The notes: generated by a model from the letters alone, not told the origin. 64,000 nt of DNA from G965197715 sp965247615 (GCA_965247615.1 OZ252022.1:1116001-1180000), one strand, 5' to 3'. Shown: positions 25,187 to 32,351, numbered from the stretch's first letter. Program-made: numbers and translations.

Positions 25187-25586
25187 CCGTTTCCTGGGTA
25201 TTGAAGAGACTGCCAATGAACTTATTCAAGTGCTACAGGAACTGGAGAGCAACGTGAGGAGCTACGCCCAGGTCGGAGGTGACTTGGAGGAAGCGTCCCA
25301 AGGGCTGTCCAAGGCAACGGCCCAGTTCATTGATGTAGCGTCGCAGATTAGAGAGGTCGCGACGTCTATGAGGAATATCGGTATGCCGGGGCTCTTCGAT
25401 GCAGTGCGGGAAGCTACCACCGCCGTGGAACAGGCGCAGCAGCGAACCATTGACGGCCTGCGTGAAGCCGTGGTGAATATCGAGGCCAATCAGAGACGCG
25501 ACGCCAGGCAGATCAAGCTGGCAGTCATCGCAGGCTTTGTGTTTGCCGGAGCGACAGCGGTTCTCTCTACTTTGATCCTACCTTGA
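25167..25586 (+). CDS. small coiled-coil, C-terminally membrane-anchored protein
   Basis: A 139-residue protein, not recognised by family. Residues 1-110 are almost wholly amphipathic helix with coiled-coil character (for example ANELIQVLQELESNVRSYA and AVEQAQQRTIDGLREAVVNI). The last about 25 residues (IKLAVIAGFVFAGATAVLS...) form one hydrophobic segment, so it is probably tail-anchored with the helical part in the cytoplasm. The ATG at 25167 lies 20 bases inside the end of the helicase-nuclease gene with GAGG just upstream, a layout that implies translational coupling and a shared function. It shares the lower-GC character of the helicase gene. It could be a membrane effector, scaffold or sensor for the helicase; none of these is demonstrated. 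Confidence 0.7.
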   Translation: MTSNNANRFLGIEETANELIQVLQELESNVRSYAQVGGDLEEASQGLSKATAQFIDVASQIREVATSMRNIGMPGLFDAVREATTAVEQAQQRTIDGLREAVVNIEANQRRDARQIKLAVIAGFVFAGATAVLSTLILP

Positions 25587-25660
25587 TCTCTTGCCACACT
25601 ATACGTTAGGCTGCTGAGGATGTCGGGGTCCGGCAGTGGCCGTGATCTGAGCCGGCGCGG

Positions 25661-26422
25661 CTAGGGCTCGTCGCCGGCGAGGGCCGCGTAGTACTGCCAG
25701 ACGCCCCCCGGCTGCTGGGGCGTCCAGTCCTCCCAGGGCTGCAGGTGCTCCTGCTGGCGGACGCGCTGCATGTTCTCGCCGAACTCGCGCATCTGCTCTG
25801 GTGTTATGGACTTGTGGCTGAGCCCGGCAACGCACGCGGCGTGGTAGTTCATCATCGCCTGCTCCTCTATCTGGAGCATGGCCATGAGGGCGTCCTCCAT
25901 GCTCTTGCCGGCGGTGGCGACGCCGTGGCCTCGCAGGAGGATGGCGGGGCTGTCGCCGATCAGCTGTGCGACCTCGGCGCCGTCCTCTTCGCGGATGATG
26001 AGGCGCGGGCTGGGGAAGACGGGCAGGGGCTTGGCCAGCAGCTGCATGCCCTCGATGCGCATGGGCGTCAGGGGGAGCTCCAACACGCTCATCATGACGG
26101 CGAACCTGGGGTGGCAGTGGACCACCGAGTTGACCTCCGGGCGCTCTCGCAGGATGCACGAGTGCATCTTGACCTCGTTGGGCAGGTTGAGCGCGCGGGG
26201 GCCCTCCGTCTTGAAGCCGTTCATGTCGACGACGACCATGTCTCCGGCCCCAGCCTGGGCCAGGGGCTTCCAGAGGCCCTTGATGACGAAGTGATCGGGG
26301 TCGTCGGGGACCCGGCAGCTTACGTGGCCCAGGGCGGCGGACACGCCGCCGACGAGGCCCGTGGCGGCCAGCATGCGATTGGCCAGCGCCACCTCTCGTT
26401 TGATGGACTCCAGGTCTGCCAT
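25661..26422 (-). CDS. class II aldolase/adducin family protein
   Basis: A 253-residue zinc-dependent aldolase/epimerase-fold protein. The metal histidines are in SVVHCHPRFAVMMSVL (HxH) and LLRGHGVATAGKSMEDAL. The substrate-loop region is ALGHVSCRVPDDPDHFVIKG. Family members include fuculose-phosphate aldolases, ribulose-5-phosphate epimerases and decarboxylases; this member lacks obvious signs of which. GAGGAGGG lies six bases before the ATG at 26422; the frame extends further upstream without homology. A paralogue with the same order of motifs lies at 55267-56037. It is 142 bases downstream of an amidohydrolase on the same strand. Confidence 0.88.
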   Translation of the reverse strand: MADLESIKREVALANRMLAATGLVGGVSAALGHVSCRVPDDPDHFVIKGLWKPLAQAGAGDMVVVDMNGFKTEGPRALNLPNEVKMHSCILRERPEVNSVVHCHPRFAVMMSVLELPLTPMRIEGMQLLAKPLPVFPSPRLIIREEDGAEVAQLIGDSPAILLRGHGVATAGKSMEDALMAMLQIEEQAMMNYHAACVAGLSHKSITPEQMREFGENMQRVRQQEHLQPWEDWTPQQPGGVWQYYAALAGDEP

Positions 26423-26564
26423 GGCGTCCCTCCTCATGCGGCGTGATCGTCGTGTCCGGCGCTTCATTGTACGCCAGACGCCGCCGATGCGCGCCAGGCC
26501 ACGCGGAGGCGACGGCGGGCGCGACCGGGACGCAGCCCGCGCCCAGCTTTCAGTGCCGTCGACG

Positions 26565-27590
26565 CTAGACGTGGATGCGGTAGACGCGCGCGGCGGTGTC
26601 GTGGAACATCGCGGCGCGCTCGCCGGCCGAATAGGGCGCGGACAGGCGCTTGAAGGCATTGTACATAACGTGGTAGGAGTAGGACACCTTGTCGACGGGG
26701 AAGTTGCTCTCGAACATGCAGCGTTCGGGGCCGAACTGCTCGATGCAGTAGGCCATGAGGGGGGCCATGTCCGCGGCGAGGTCCTCCGAGCCTATGGGCG
26801 TGGCGCGCGCGTGCCAGTCGAAGCCGGTGCGGGGCATGCCGATGCCGCCGAGCTTGACGTTGACGTTGGGGCATGCGGCGGCGGCTGCGATGCCACTACG
26901 CCAGGCGGGGAGCACTTCGCCATCGCGGCCGGCGTAGGGGCCGGTGCGCAGGAGGCCGCCGATGTGGTTGAGGACGATGGTCAGGTCCGGGACGGCGCGG
27001 GCGAAGTCGGCGAGCTCCGGGAGTTGGGGGAAGTAGAGCCAGGCCTCGAATGACAGCCCCTTCCGTGCCAGGATGCGGGCGCCGGCCCGGAAGCCTTCGG
27101 CGCCCAACTGGCCCTGCATCTGGTGGGCGGCGGTGTTCGCCACCTCCGGATGGGGGTCCCACGTAACGGAGTGGCGGATGCCCCGGAAACGGTTGGGGCT
27201 GGCGGTCTGGAGGGCGTCCAGCACCGGCTCCACGGCCTCGCCGAGGTTGAGGTTGGCGTGGCCGACTATGGCCGCTGCGGCCCGCCCCGGGCCATAGAGG
27301 CCGCTGGCGCTGGCGGCGGCGATGCCCTGCACGAACTCCACCTCGCCCACGGGGCGCATCTCCTCGGGGCCATCGGCGCGATACATGGCGCGCGCCTCGA
27401 CGAAGACGGTGGAGCGGACGTTGTGGCCGCTGTTGATGTCGTCGGCGAGTTCGTGAAGAAGGTAGCGGTCGTAGGGGCTGCGCTCGGTGCGGAAGTCCCA
27501 GAAGTGGTGATGGGGGTCGCAGATGGGGAGCTCCGGCTCCAGGGTCGGCTCGGTGGTCAACGCCAGCCAGTCGTTGGCTTCGGGTGGCAT
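26565..27590 (-). CDS. amidohydrolase family 2 (TIM-barrel) protein
   Basis: A 341-residue amidohydrolase-2 / gluconolactonase-like TIM-barrel hydrolase or decarboxylase. N-terminal metal motif: PICDPHHHFWDFR. Other conserved positions: RFRGIRHSVTWDPHP, LTIVLNHIGG and CMFESNFPVDKVSYSYH near the C-terminus (the metal-binding Asp position of the family reads as SNFPVDK). GGAGG lies about eight bases upstream of the ATG. Related proteins hydrolyse lactones or decarboxylate aromatic acids; the substrate here is unknown. Downstream lies the class II aldolase, which would fit a short catabolic operon. Confidence 0.87.
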   Translation of the reverse strand: MPPEANDWLALTTEPTLEPELPICDPHHHFWDFRTERSPYDRYLLHELADDINSGHNVRSTVFVEARAMYRADGPEEMRPVGEVEFVQGIAAASASGLYGPGRAAAAIVGHANLNLGEAVEPVLDALQTASPNRFRGIRHSVTWDPHPEVANTAAHQMQGQLGAEGFRAGARILARKGLSFEAWLYFPQLPELADFARAVPDLTIVLNHIGGLLRTGPYAGRDGEVLPAWRSGIAAAAACPNVNVKLGGIGMPRTGFDWHARATPIGSEDLAADMAPLMAYCIEQFGPERCMFESNFPVDKVSYSYHVMYNAFKRLSAPYSAGERAAMFHDTAARVYRIHV

Positions 27591-27669
27591 GATGACGCCT
27601 CCGCTCCAGGATGTCGCGACCCAATCATATCACGCGGAGGCGGCGCAGCGTCCGGGGCTGCCGCGGCGC

Positions 27670-28875
27670 TCAGGCGGGGATGCGCGTGTCCTTGATCATG
27701 ATGCTGATCCACAGGACGGTCGCGATGCCGACGAATCCCAGGAAGGCGAACGCGACGGTGTAGTTGACCAGCTCAGCAAGGACGGCAAAGCTGATGGGGC
27801 TGAGGAGCATCCCGGCCTCGCCGACGAGGCGCTGGAGGCCGAAGAACTTGCCCCTGGCCTGGGGAGGCGCCACGTCGGACCCCATCGTCTGCATGGAGCC
27901 GGACATCAGGCTCACGGTGGTGTTTGTCCAGAGGAAGCCCGCCATGAAGCTCTCGATGGGCCATTTGAAGTATGCGGAGACCGCCAGGAAGAACAAGCCG
28001 GCCGCCAGGAGCAGGGTTCCGGGGACCACGGCCGCCTTTCGCCCGAACTTGTCCATGAGGCTGCCGGCGAGGAAGATGAGAGGTAGGCCGAGGACGGCGC
28101 CGATGGTGCCGAGGGTGCCCAGGAGTGCGGGGCCGGCGTCGTAGGCATAGGCGGCGTAGAGGAAGAGTGGGCCGCCGCCGCCCTGTCCGCTGGCGCCGCG
28201 GATGAGGTTGGCCAGAAGCTGGGCAACGAAGAGGAGCAGGACAGGACCGGTCAGGAGCGCGGCGTAGGAGTAGGAGGACCTGGGGGCGCTCTGGCCGGGG
28301 GTGTCCCTGTTCGCCGCCGCCTGCATGGGGTTGGTCTCTCGGATCAGGCCGAAGCTCGGGATGATGGCAATGGCGGCCAGGACGCCGTGAATGAGGAAGG
28401 GCGCCCTGATCCCCGCGATGGCTGCGCTGAAGCCGCCCAGTGCCGGGCCCATAAGGGCGCCGGCGTGGCTCACGCCCACCATGCTGGCGATCTGACGGCC
28501 GCGCTCCCCCGTGGTCGTGGTGTCTGCCACCACGGTCAGTCGGCTGATCATCCACATCTGCTGACCCCAGCCGGCCAGGAACCGGTACACCAGGAGCTGG
28601 GGGAAGGATTGTGCGGACGCGGTCAGGAAGGAGGCCAGGGCGGCGATGATCGGGCCGATGAGGAGAATCCGCCTGCGGCCGATGCGGTCGACGAGGTAGC
28701 CGGTGGGTATGGTGGACGCCGTCGCGCCGACCATGCGGGCGATGATGACCAGGGACGCGACGCCGAAGCTGACGTTGAAGCTCCGCGCGAATATCGGCAG
28801 CACCGGGGCGGCGAGCCCTGTGCCCATGGAGAGCATGAAGGCGGGGAGATGGAGAGACAGCAGGTTTCGTCTAAT
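27670..28875 (-). CDS. MFS transporter with probable ATT start codon
   Basis: A 401-residue major-facilitator protein with about twelve transmembrane segments and the loop signature TGYLVDRIGRRRILLIGP. No ATG, GTG or TTG lies in frame before 28836, but starting there would remove most of the first transmembrane helix's lead-in. Thirteen codons upstream, an ATT at 28875 sits exactly six bases after a perfect GGAGGT (28882-28887). It restores IRRNLLSLHLPAFMLSMGTG, a typical MFS N-terminus. I therefore place the start at the ATT. Substrate unknown; a drug or metabolite exporter is likely. Confidence 0.8.
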   Translation of the reverse strand: MRRNLLSLHLPAFMLSMGTGLAAPVLPIFARSFNVSFGVASLVIIARMVGATASTIPTGYLVDRIGRRRILLIGPIIAALASFLTASAQSFPQLLVYRFLAGWGQQMWMISRLTVVADTTTTGERGRQIASMVGVSHAGALMGPALGGFSAAIAGIRAPFLIHGVLAAIAIIPSFGLIRETNPMQAAANRDTPGQSAPRSSYSYAALLTGPVLLLFVAQLLANLIRGASGQGGGGPLFLYAAYAYDAGPALLGTLGTIGAVLGLPLIFLAGSLMDKFGRKAAVVPGTLLLAAGLFFLAVSAYFKWPIESFMAGFLWTNTTVSLMSGSMQTMGSDVAPPQARGKFFGLQRLVGEAGMLLSPISFAVLAELVNYTVAFAFLGFVGIATVLWISIMIKDTRIPA

Positions 28876-28965
28876 GGGCCTACCTCCAAACTGCCCCAGG
28901 GTCCCACAGGATCAGGCGGACCGCCGATGTGAAGACCCTCTGCGCGGCCCGGCCCTCACCTCGTC

Positions 28966-28985
28966 ATTCCCGCGAAGGCGGGAAT
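28966..28985. repeat. short palindromic (REP-like) element
   Basis: ATTCCCGC-GAAG-GCGGGAAT, a perfect 8-bp stem with a four-base loop, flanked by TCGTC and CCAGG. The same palindrome type is dispersed in many bacterial genomes. Only one copy was seen in this window. It lies between the MFS and cupin genes. Confidence 0.55.
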
Positions 28986-29080
28986 CCAGGGTGGTGGCGC
29001 GGAGCGGGGCATCCCCCACCACAGACCCCATCACCCTTTGAGACACGTACCCACGCAACACTTCCAACCCACGCCCACAT

Positions 29081-29098
29081 GGCCGTCGCGCCAGCGAA
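29081..29098 (+). repeat. interspersed palindromic repeat, copy 1
   Basis: CACATGGCCGTCGCGCCAGCGA (core 29082-29097) matches the other copies at 32331, 33921 and 57372 except for the final base. The core folds as GTCGC-GCCA-GCGA. It sits just after the cupin stop codon in a C-rich context. Confidence 0.6.
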
Positions 29099-29108
29099 CG
29101 CCATCGAC

Positions 29109-29564
29109 CTAGCCCCCGAAGCGCTGGCCCTCCAGCGCGGTGACGCGTCGCTCGGGCAGGTCGCCCTCCGCAACGCCGGCGTACTTGCGCGGCGCGTACG
29201 CGATGCGTTTCCCGACGATGGACGGGTCCCTGGCAGTGATGTGGAGGATGACCAGGGGGTCGTCGGACGTCGAATCGAACCAGTACGGCGTGCCGCGCGG
29301 GATGAGGAGGCCATCGTGCTTGCTGAGCTTGGCAACCTGCTGGTCGCCCTCGGTGTAGAAGGTGACCTCGCCGCCCAGGACAAACCAGATGGCGTCGATG
29401 TTGCTGTGGGCGTGCAGGCTGTTCTCGCCCCCGGAGGCCACGACCTGTACGGTGAAGGTGATCAGGTCGCTATTCATCAGGTTGGTGATTGACTTGCCCT
29501 CCGAAAGCAGCACTGGATTGACCTCAAAGGTCTTGAAGGGTTCCGGCACCATACTCTCGTTCAT
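29109..29564 (-). CDS. cupin domain protein
   Basis: A 151-residue single-domain cupin. Motif 1 is HAHSNIDAIWFVLGGEVTFY and motif 2 is LLIPRGTPYWFDSTSDDPLV; the metal-binding residues are H-x-H and a downstream position where the usual histidine appears to be Tyr/Phe. A role in sensing or converting a small molecule is possible. The start is the ATG at 29564 (MNESMVPEPFKTF), with AAGGAGGT upstream; a GTG three codons earlier overlaps that site. No operon partner. Confidence 0.8.
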   Translation of the reverse strand: MNESMVPEPFKTFEVNPVLLSEGKSITNLMNSDLITFTVQVVASGGENSLHAHSNIDAIWFVLGGEVTFYTEGDQQVAKLSKHDGLLIPRGTPYWFDSTSDDPLVILHITARDPSIVGKRIAYAPRKYAGVAEGDLPERRVTALEGQRFGG

Positions 29565-29653
29565 CGCTCCCACCTCCTTCGGTTGACCGGGCAGAGAGAA
29601 TCTACTTGCGCTGGGACGGTATCACGCTTGAAACCGCATTGTCAACGAAGGCC

Positions 29654-29689
29654 CCGCGGAGGAGAGAGAGGTGCATAAGTCCCCCTCTG
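29654..29689 (+). repeat. islet repeat, left copy
   Basis: CCGCGGAGGAGAGAGAGGTGCATAAG... ending TCCCCCTCTG. It resembles, in inverted orientation, the copy at 32294-32320 (CCGCGGAG, then AGAAGTGCA, then ATCCCCC) and, in direct orientation, the copy at 31932-31964. The outer pair bounds the lower-GC islet. Confidence 0.5.
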
Positions 29690-29749
29690 CCCCCAGGTTG
29701 AACTGGGCCCCGAGCGTCGCCCGAAGCGGCGGCAAGAAGCCACCAGTTC

Positions 29750-30032
29750 TCAGCCCGTCCCAGCCAGCGTCCCGCAAAGGCTCTGCGCCTCGACTTGCAA
29801 TGGGAGACCGTTGCTCAAGAAAGCCTCTGCCGGTGCCCTGACCCCCGGTGGCATAAAGCCCAGCAGCAGGCCCACGCCCTCGACGGTCACTGTGTGGCGG
29901 ATCGTCCCCTTGGCGTCGTAGGTAGTCCTCGGCTTGCAGGTGTTCGCACAGCTCAGGCAGGCTGTACTGGCGGCCTTCCGCGGGGTATGGCAGCACCACA
30001 CCGTCCGGCCCCAGCGCCGATGCTGCCTGCGG
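29750..30032 (-). pseudogene. frameshifted, start-less gene remnant
   Basis: On the minus strand one frame reads protein-like from 30032 (ALGPDGVVLPYPAEGRQYSL, then PELCEHLQAEDY). Near 29925 the plausible sequence switches to the next frame (YDAKGTIRHTVTVEGVGLLL, then GFMPPGVRAPAEAFL) and runs to a stop at 29750. A TAG lies just upstream of the first frame, with no start codon except an internal GTG. This looks like a small gene broken by a frameshift and loss of its 5' end. The family is not recognised, and chance open frames in GC-rich DNA are the main alternative. Confidence 0.3.
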
Positions 30033-30343
30033 CTAACGCCATATGAACCGACGCTGCCTAGGTTGCGCTGGGAGGAACGATTGTACCAGGCTAAGATGAA
30101 GTTGTCGTTTCACCACGTTACAGGCCCTCGGATGTACGGAACTCTGGAGGTGACGTGCGGATGGGATGGAGGCCCCTGGGCTGAAATCAGCACACCAAAC
30201 TGGCAACTACACCGGACGGACGATTAGGCCGAGCTGCAGAGAGGGAAACGTGAGCAAGGCACCATTGAATCCGTTGGCGGCAAGTACCGGGAGCGTAAAC
30301 CATGCGTACGTTGCCTTGCCCACGCACCTAACTAACTCAAGAC

Positions 30344-31306
30344 TCATGATGGTGGCATGTCTCGGCGTTCATCAGTAGGGTGGCCTGCCAAGACCCCTCC
30401 TGTGGCAACCCTCCGGCTCTTCCAGATGTCACGCCATGCGGCTCCCGCGTCGCCTAGAATCTCCTCAGCCGCGATGTCCAAGAACTTGGAGCGTTCGGGT
30501 TCGTTGTCGAAGTCGAAAACCCGGTATGGAAGGTTCTTGGTGTGATACCGGAGAAACCTGGCGGCTTCGGTGGCTTGGACGTTGTTCTCGCTGGCTTCCA
30601 TGACCACACGGATCCCGTCAGAAGGGTTTAGCATTCTTGTGTCCATTGAGAATGCTGTTATCCTTTGCGCTCTTTGGAGAGGCTCGGCTACGTTCAGGTC
30701 TGTGGCAACGACGTATACATTGGCTTGTGCATTCTCCCCTGCTGTTGCGACCGACCAATGGAAATCCGCGTGCCAGTACGGAATGGTAATGCCAGCGACT
30801 TCGAAGTCGGGTTCTATTAACTCAATAATCCCCCGGGACTGGTACTCTTCCCTGATTCTTGACCTCAGACGCCTCCCTCCCATAGGTTTCATTCTCCGTG
30901 GGGCGGTCCGTATGTGTGGCGTCACTGTGTGAAGGGCCAGAACTACCTTGGTGAATTCAGCAATCCCTTCGTAGAGGTCTTGGTCTGGCACTGAAACTCT
31001 AAGCAGACCCTCGTTGAAATCCACCTCCAGTCCGTGGGCTCGTTCGAGATTCCTGAGCAATTTGAAGGCCGGTGTATCCTGAGTATGCTGGCCCAAGGAG
31101 AAGAAGAGCCCAGCGATCGTCCCGGCGTCGTCAATTGTGGTGCGTACGCCGTCGGTAGACACGCTTATCTCGATGGGGTCTCCGTAGTTGTCCCAGAACG
31201 GAAGCCGGATGAGACACTCATTGTCCGTGAACTTTCTCAACTGAGTTCCCTCTCTGAACTTGGTTCGTATTAGCTCCAACGTCTTTTCACAGTTCATTTG
31301 TATCAC
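30344..31306 (-). CDS. DUF1828-domain protein
   Basis: A 320-residue soluble protein. Residues about 20-95 match the DUF1828 pattern: a polar start, IRLPFWDNYGDPIEISVSTD and GVRTTIDDAGTIAGLFFSLG. The C-terminal part (about 150-310) may be the DUF1829-type companion region, with VYVVATDLNVAEPLQRAQRI and RVFDFDNEPERSKFLD. Function is not established; such genes are patchy and often lie in accessory regions. The GTG start at 31306 has GGAGG six bases upstream and overlaps the stop of the preceding gene (GTGA), implying translational coupling. An ATG three codons later is an alternative. Base composition is lower in G+C than nearby metabolic genes. Confidence 0.75.
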   Translation of the reverse strand: MIQMNCEKTLELIRTKFREGTQLRKFTDNECLIRLPFWDNYGDPIEISVSTDGVRTTIDDAGTIAGLFFSLGQHTQDTPAFKLLRNLERAHGLEVDFNEGLLRVSVPDQDLYEGIAEFTKVVLALHTVTPHIRTAPRRMKPMGGRRLRSRIREEYQSRGIIELIEPDFEVAGITIPYWHADFHWSVATAGENAQANVYVVATDLNVAEPLQRAQRITAFSMDTRMLNPSDGIRVVMEASENNVQATEAARFLRYHTKNLPYRVFDFDNEPERSKFLDIAAEEILGDAGAAWRDIWKSRRVATGGVLAGHPTDERRDMPPS

Positions 31307-31890
31307 CGCCCGCCTCCACGTTCCAGTTGCAACTGCATGGCGTCGATTTCAATGTCTAGAAGCGTCCCAAAGTAGTGAACGGTGTCCGTCAATCGATGCA
31401 TATCCGGGCAGTCCACTTCGTAGGCGTACTGACTTCTGCTAGCGACGAGGGGGCACTGGTCAGTCGGGAAGTGCATATGCCCATCGTCCATCTCTTCCCC
31501 ATGTCCAGGATTGCGGTGTCCTCCGTGAGTGTGGAAGGAACGGAGTTTCTTGTCCCCCCTATGTAATTCTATAATGAACTCGCTCCATTTCGTTCCGTAT
31601 GCTAGAAGGGTGAGCTCTTGTCCGTTACTAGTTACTATGGACATCTCCAACCTATTTCTAGGAACATATGAGCTTCCCCGCCCCTGTTTGCGTCGTCTTC
31701 CGACGGGGTAAGCTATCTTGGGAAGGTGAACCAGCCACTCCGCCTCTTCGAGCGGTTGGTCGTCGTCGGGCAGATACTGACCGACATCGCATGACATGAC
31801 AACTCCGAGTACCTTGTGGGCCGGTTGCTCTTTGGTCTCTTGCTCCTCCATCCCCTCTGGCGCTCTCTCTGGTGGAGGCTTGGGCCTCAT
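31303..31890 (-). CDS. unknown protein coupled to the DUF1828 gene
   Basis: 195 residues from the ATG at 31890, or 182 from an ATG at 31851; neither has a strong ribosome site, so the start is uncertain. No family recognised. The first about 25 residues are Pro/Glu-rich, the middle is basic (VGRRRKQGRGSSYVPRNR), and there is a His-rich stretch (FHTHGGHRNPGHGEEMDDGH) that could bind metal. No signal peptide or transmembrane segment. Its stop codon overlaps the start of the DUF1828-like gene by four bases, so the two are almost certainly one operon with a linked role, perhaps as a toxin-antitoxin or defence pair. That last point is a guess from arrangement. Confidence 0.6.
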   Translation of the reverse strand: MRPKPPPERAPEGMEEQETKEQPAHKVLGVVMSCDVGQYLPDDDQPLEEAEWLVHLPKIAYPVGRRRKQGRGSSYVPRNRLEMSIVTSNGQELTLLAYGTKWSEFIIELHRGDKKLRSFHTHGGHRNPGHGEEMDDGHMHFPTDQCPLVASRSQYAYEVDCPDMHRLTDTVHYFGTLLDIEIDAMQLQLERGGGR

Positions 31891-31931
31891 TCTACACTAC
31901 CCGCCGAAAAGTGCCACAACTGACCGTGGAA

Positions 31932-31964
31932 CCCCCGAGAGAAGTGCATAAGGATCCTCCTCTG
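31932..31964 (+). repeat. islet repeat, internal copy
   Basis: CCCCCGAGAGAAGTGCATAA followed by GGATCCTCCTCTGC, in the same orientation as the left copy at 29654. It lies between the unknown gene's start and the small membrane protein gene. Confidence 0.45.
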
Positions 31965-31998
31965 CTAGTATTTTGGTGGGGAAGGGGGTACAACCGCC

Positions 31999-32250
31999 AT
32001 GAAGACGGCACTCGTGTTCGGGGGCGTGGTGGCGGCAGTCACTCTCGTAGTGACTCTGGCCCTACCCATGTTGGGGCCGGTGTTGGACAGGTACGCAGAG
32101 TCATGGGTCATTGGGGCCGCGTTCAACTCATGGCTGTTGTTCTGGGGCCTCGTGTTGTTCGCAGGACTGGTGGTGGCGTCCGTCAGCATAGTGGCCCTGC
32201 GGCACTACAACTTGCTGAACTGGACCGCGCGAGATGAGTCCACATCGTAG
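31999..32250 (+). CDS. small two-helix membrane protein
   Basis: An 83-residue product with two strong hydrophobic segments (ALVFGGVVAAVTLVVTLALP and WLLFWGLVLFAGLVVASVSI) and a polar C-terminus ending RDESTS. No family recognised. The ATG at 31999 has a purine-rich GGGGAAGGGGG stretch upstream at 31979-31989. A good rho-independent terminator follows 30 bases after the stop, which supports it being a real transcription unit. It lies inside the repeat-bounded islet. Confidence 0.5.
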   Translation: MKTALVFGGVVAAVTLVVTLALPMLGPVLDRYAESWVIGAAFNSWLLFWGLVLFAGLVVASVSIVALRHYNLLNWTARDESTS

Positions 32251-32279
32251 CTGGCGGGGCCACCCGCGAGCTCTGAACG

Positions 32280-32303
32280 CTCCCCTATCTGTGGGGGATT
32301 TTT
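32280..32303 (+). terminator. rho-independent terminator
   Basis: TCCCC and GGGGA pair around TATCTGTG, followed directly by TTTTT (32299-32303). It ends the small membrane protein gene. The same bases form part of the right-hand islet repeat. Confidence 0.65.
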
Positions 32304-32320
32304 GCACTTCTCTCCGCGGA
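32294..32320 (-). repeat. islet repeat, right copy (inverted)
   Basis: Read on the minus strand: CCGCGGAGAGAAGTGCAAAA then ATCCCCC. Against the left copy (29654-29689), CCGCGGAG is identical; after a five-base gap, 16 of 19 bases match. The pair behaves as imperfect terminal inverted repeats around 2.67 kb. Confidence 0.5.
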
Positions 32321-32330
32321 GCGCATCGTC

Positions 32331-32347
32331 GCCGTCGCGCCAGCGAC
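32331..32347 (+). repeat. interspersed palindromic repeat, copy 2
   Basis: GCCGTCGCGCCAGCGAC, identical core to copies 3 and 4. It lies just after the MmgE/PrpD stop codon and next to the right end of the islet. Confidence 0.6.
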
Positions 32348-32351
32348 CCGG

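Larger units (their letters stand above)
29565..30343. other. 779-base region without an intact gene
   Basis: This gap starts an islet of lower G+C. It holds the left copy of the islet repeat (29654-29689) and a frameshifted gene remnant (29750-30032). From 30033 to 30343 I see no convincing coding frame, RNA or promoter on either strand. Confidence 0.5.

Noticed and set aside
30166..30378. Small plus-strand frames in the islet (29934-30227 and 30166-30378)
   Set aside because: No ribosome site, biased composition or recognisable motif; one overlaps the remnant in antisense.
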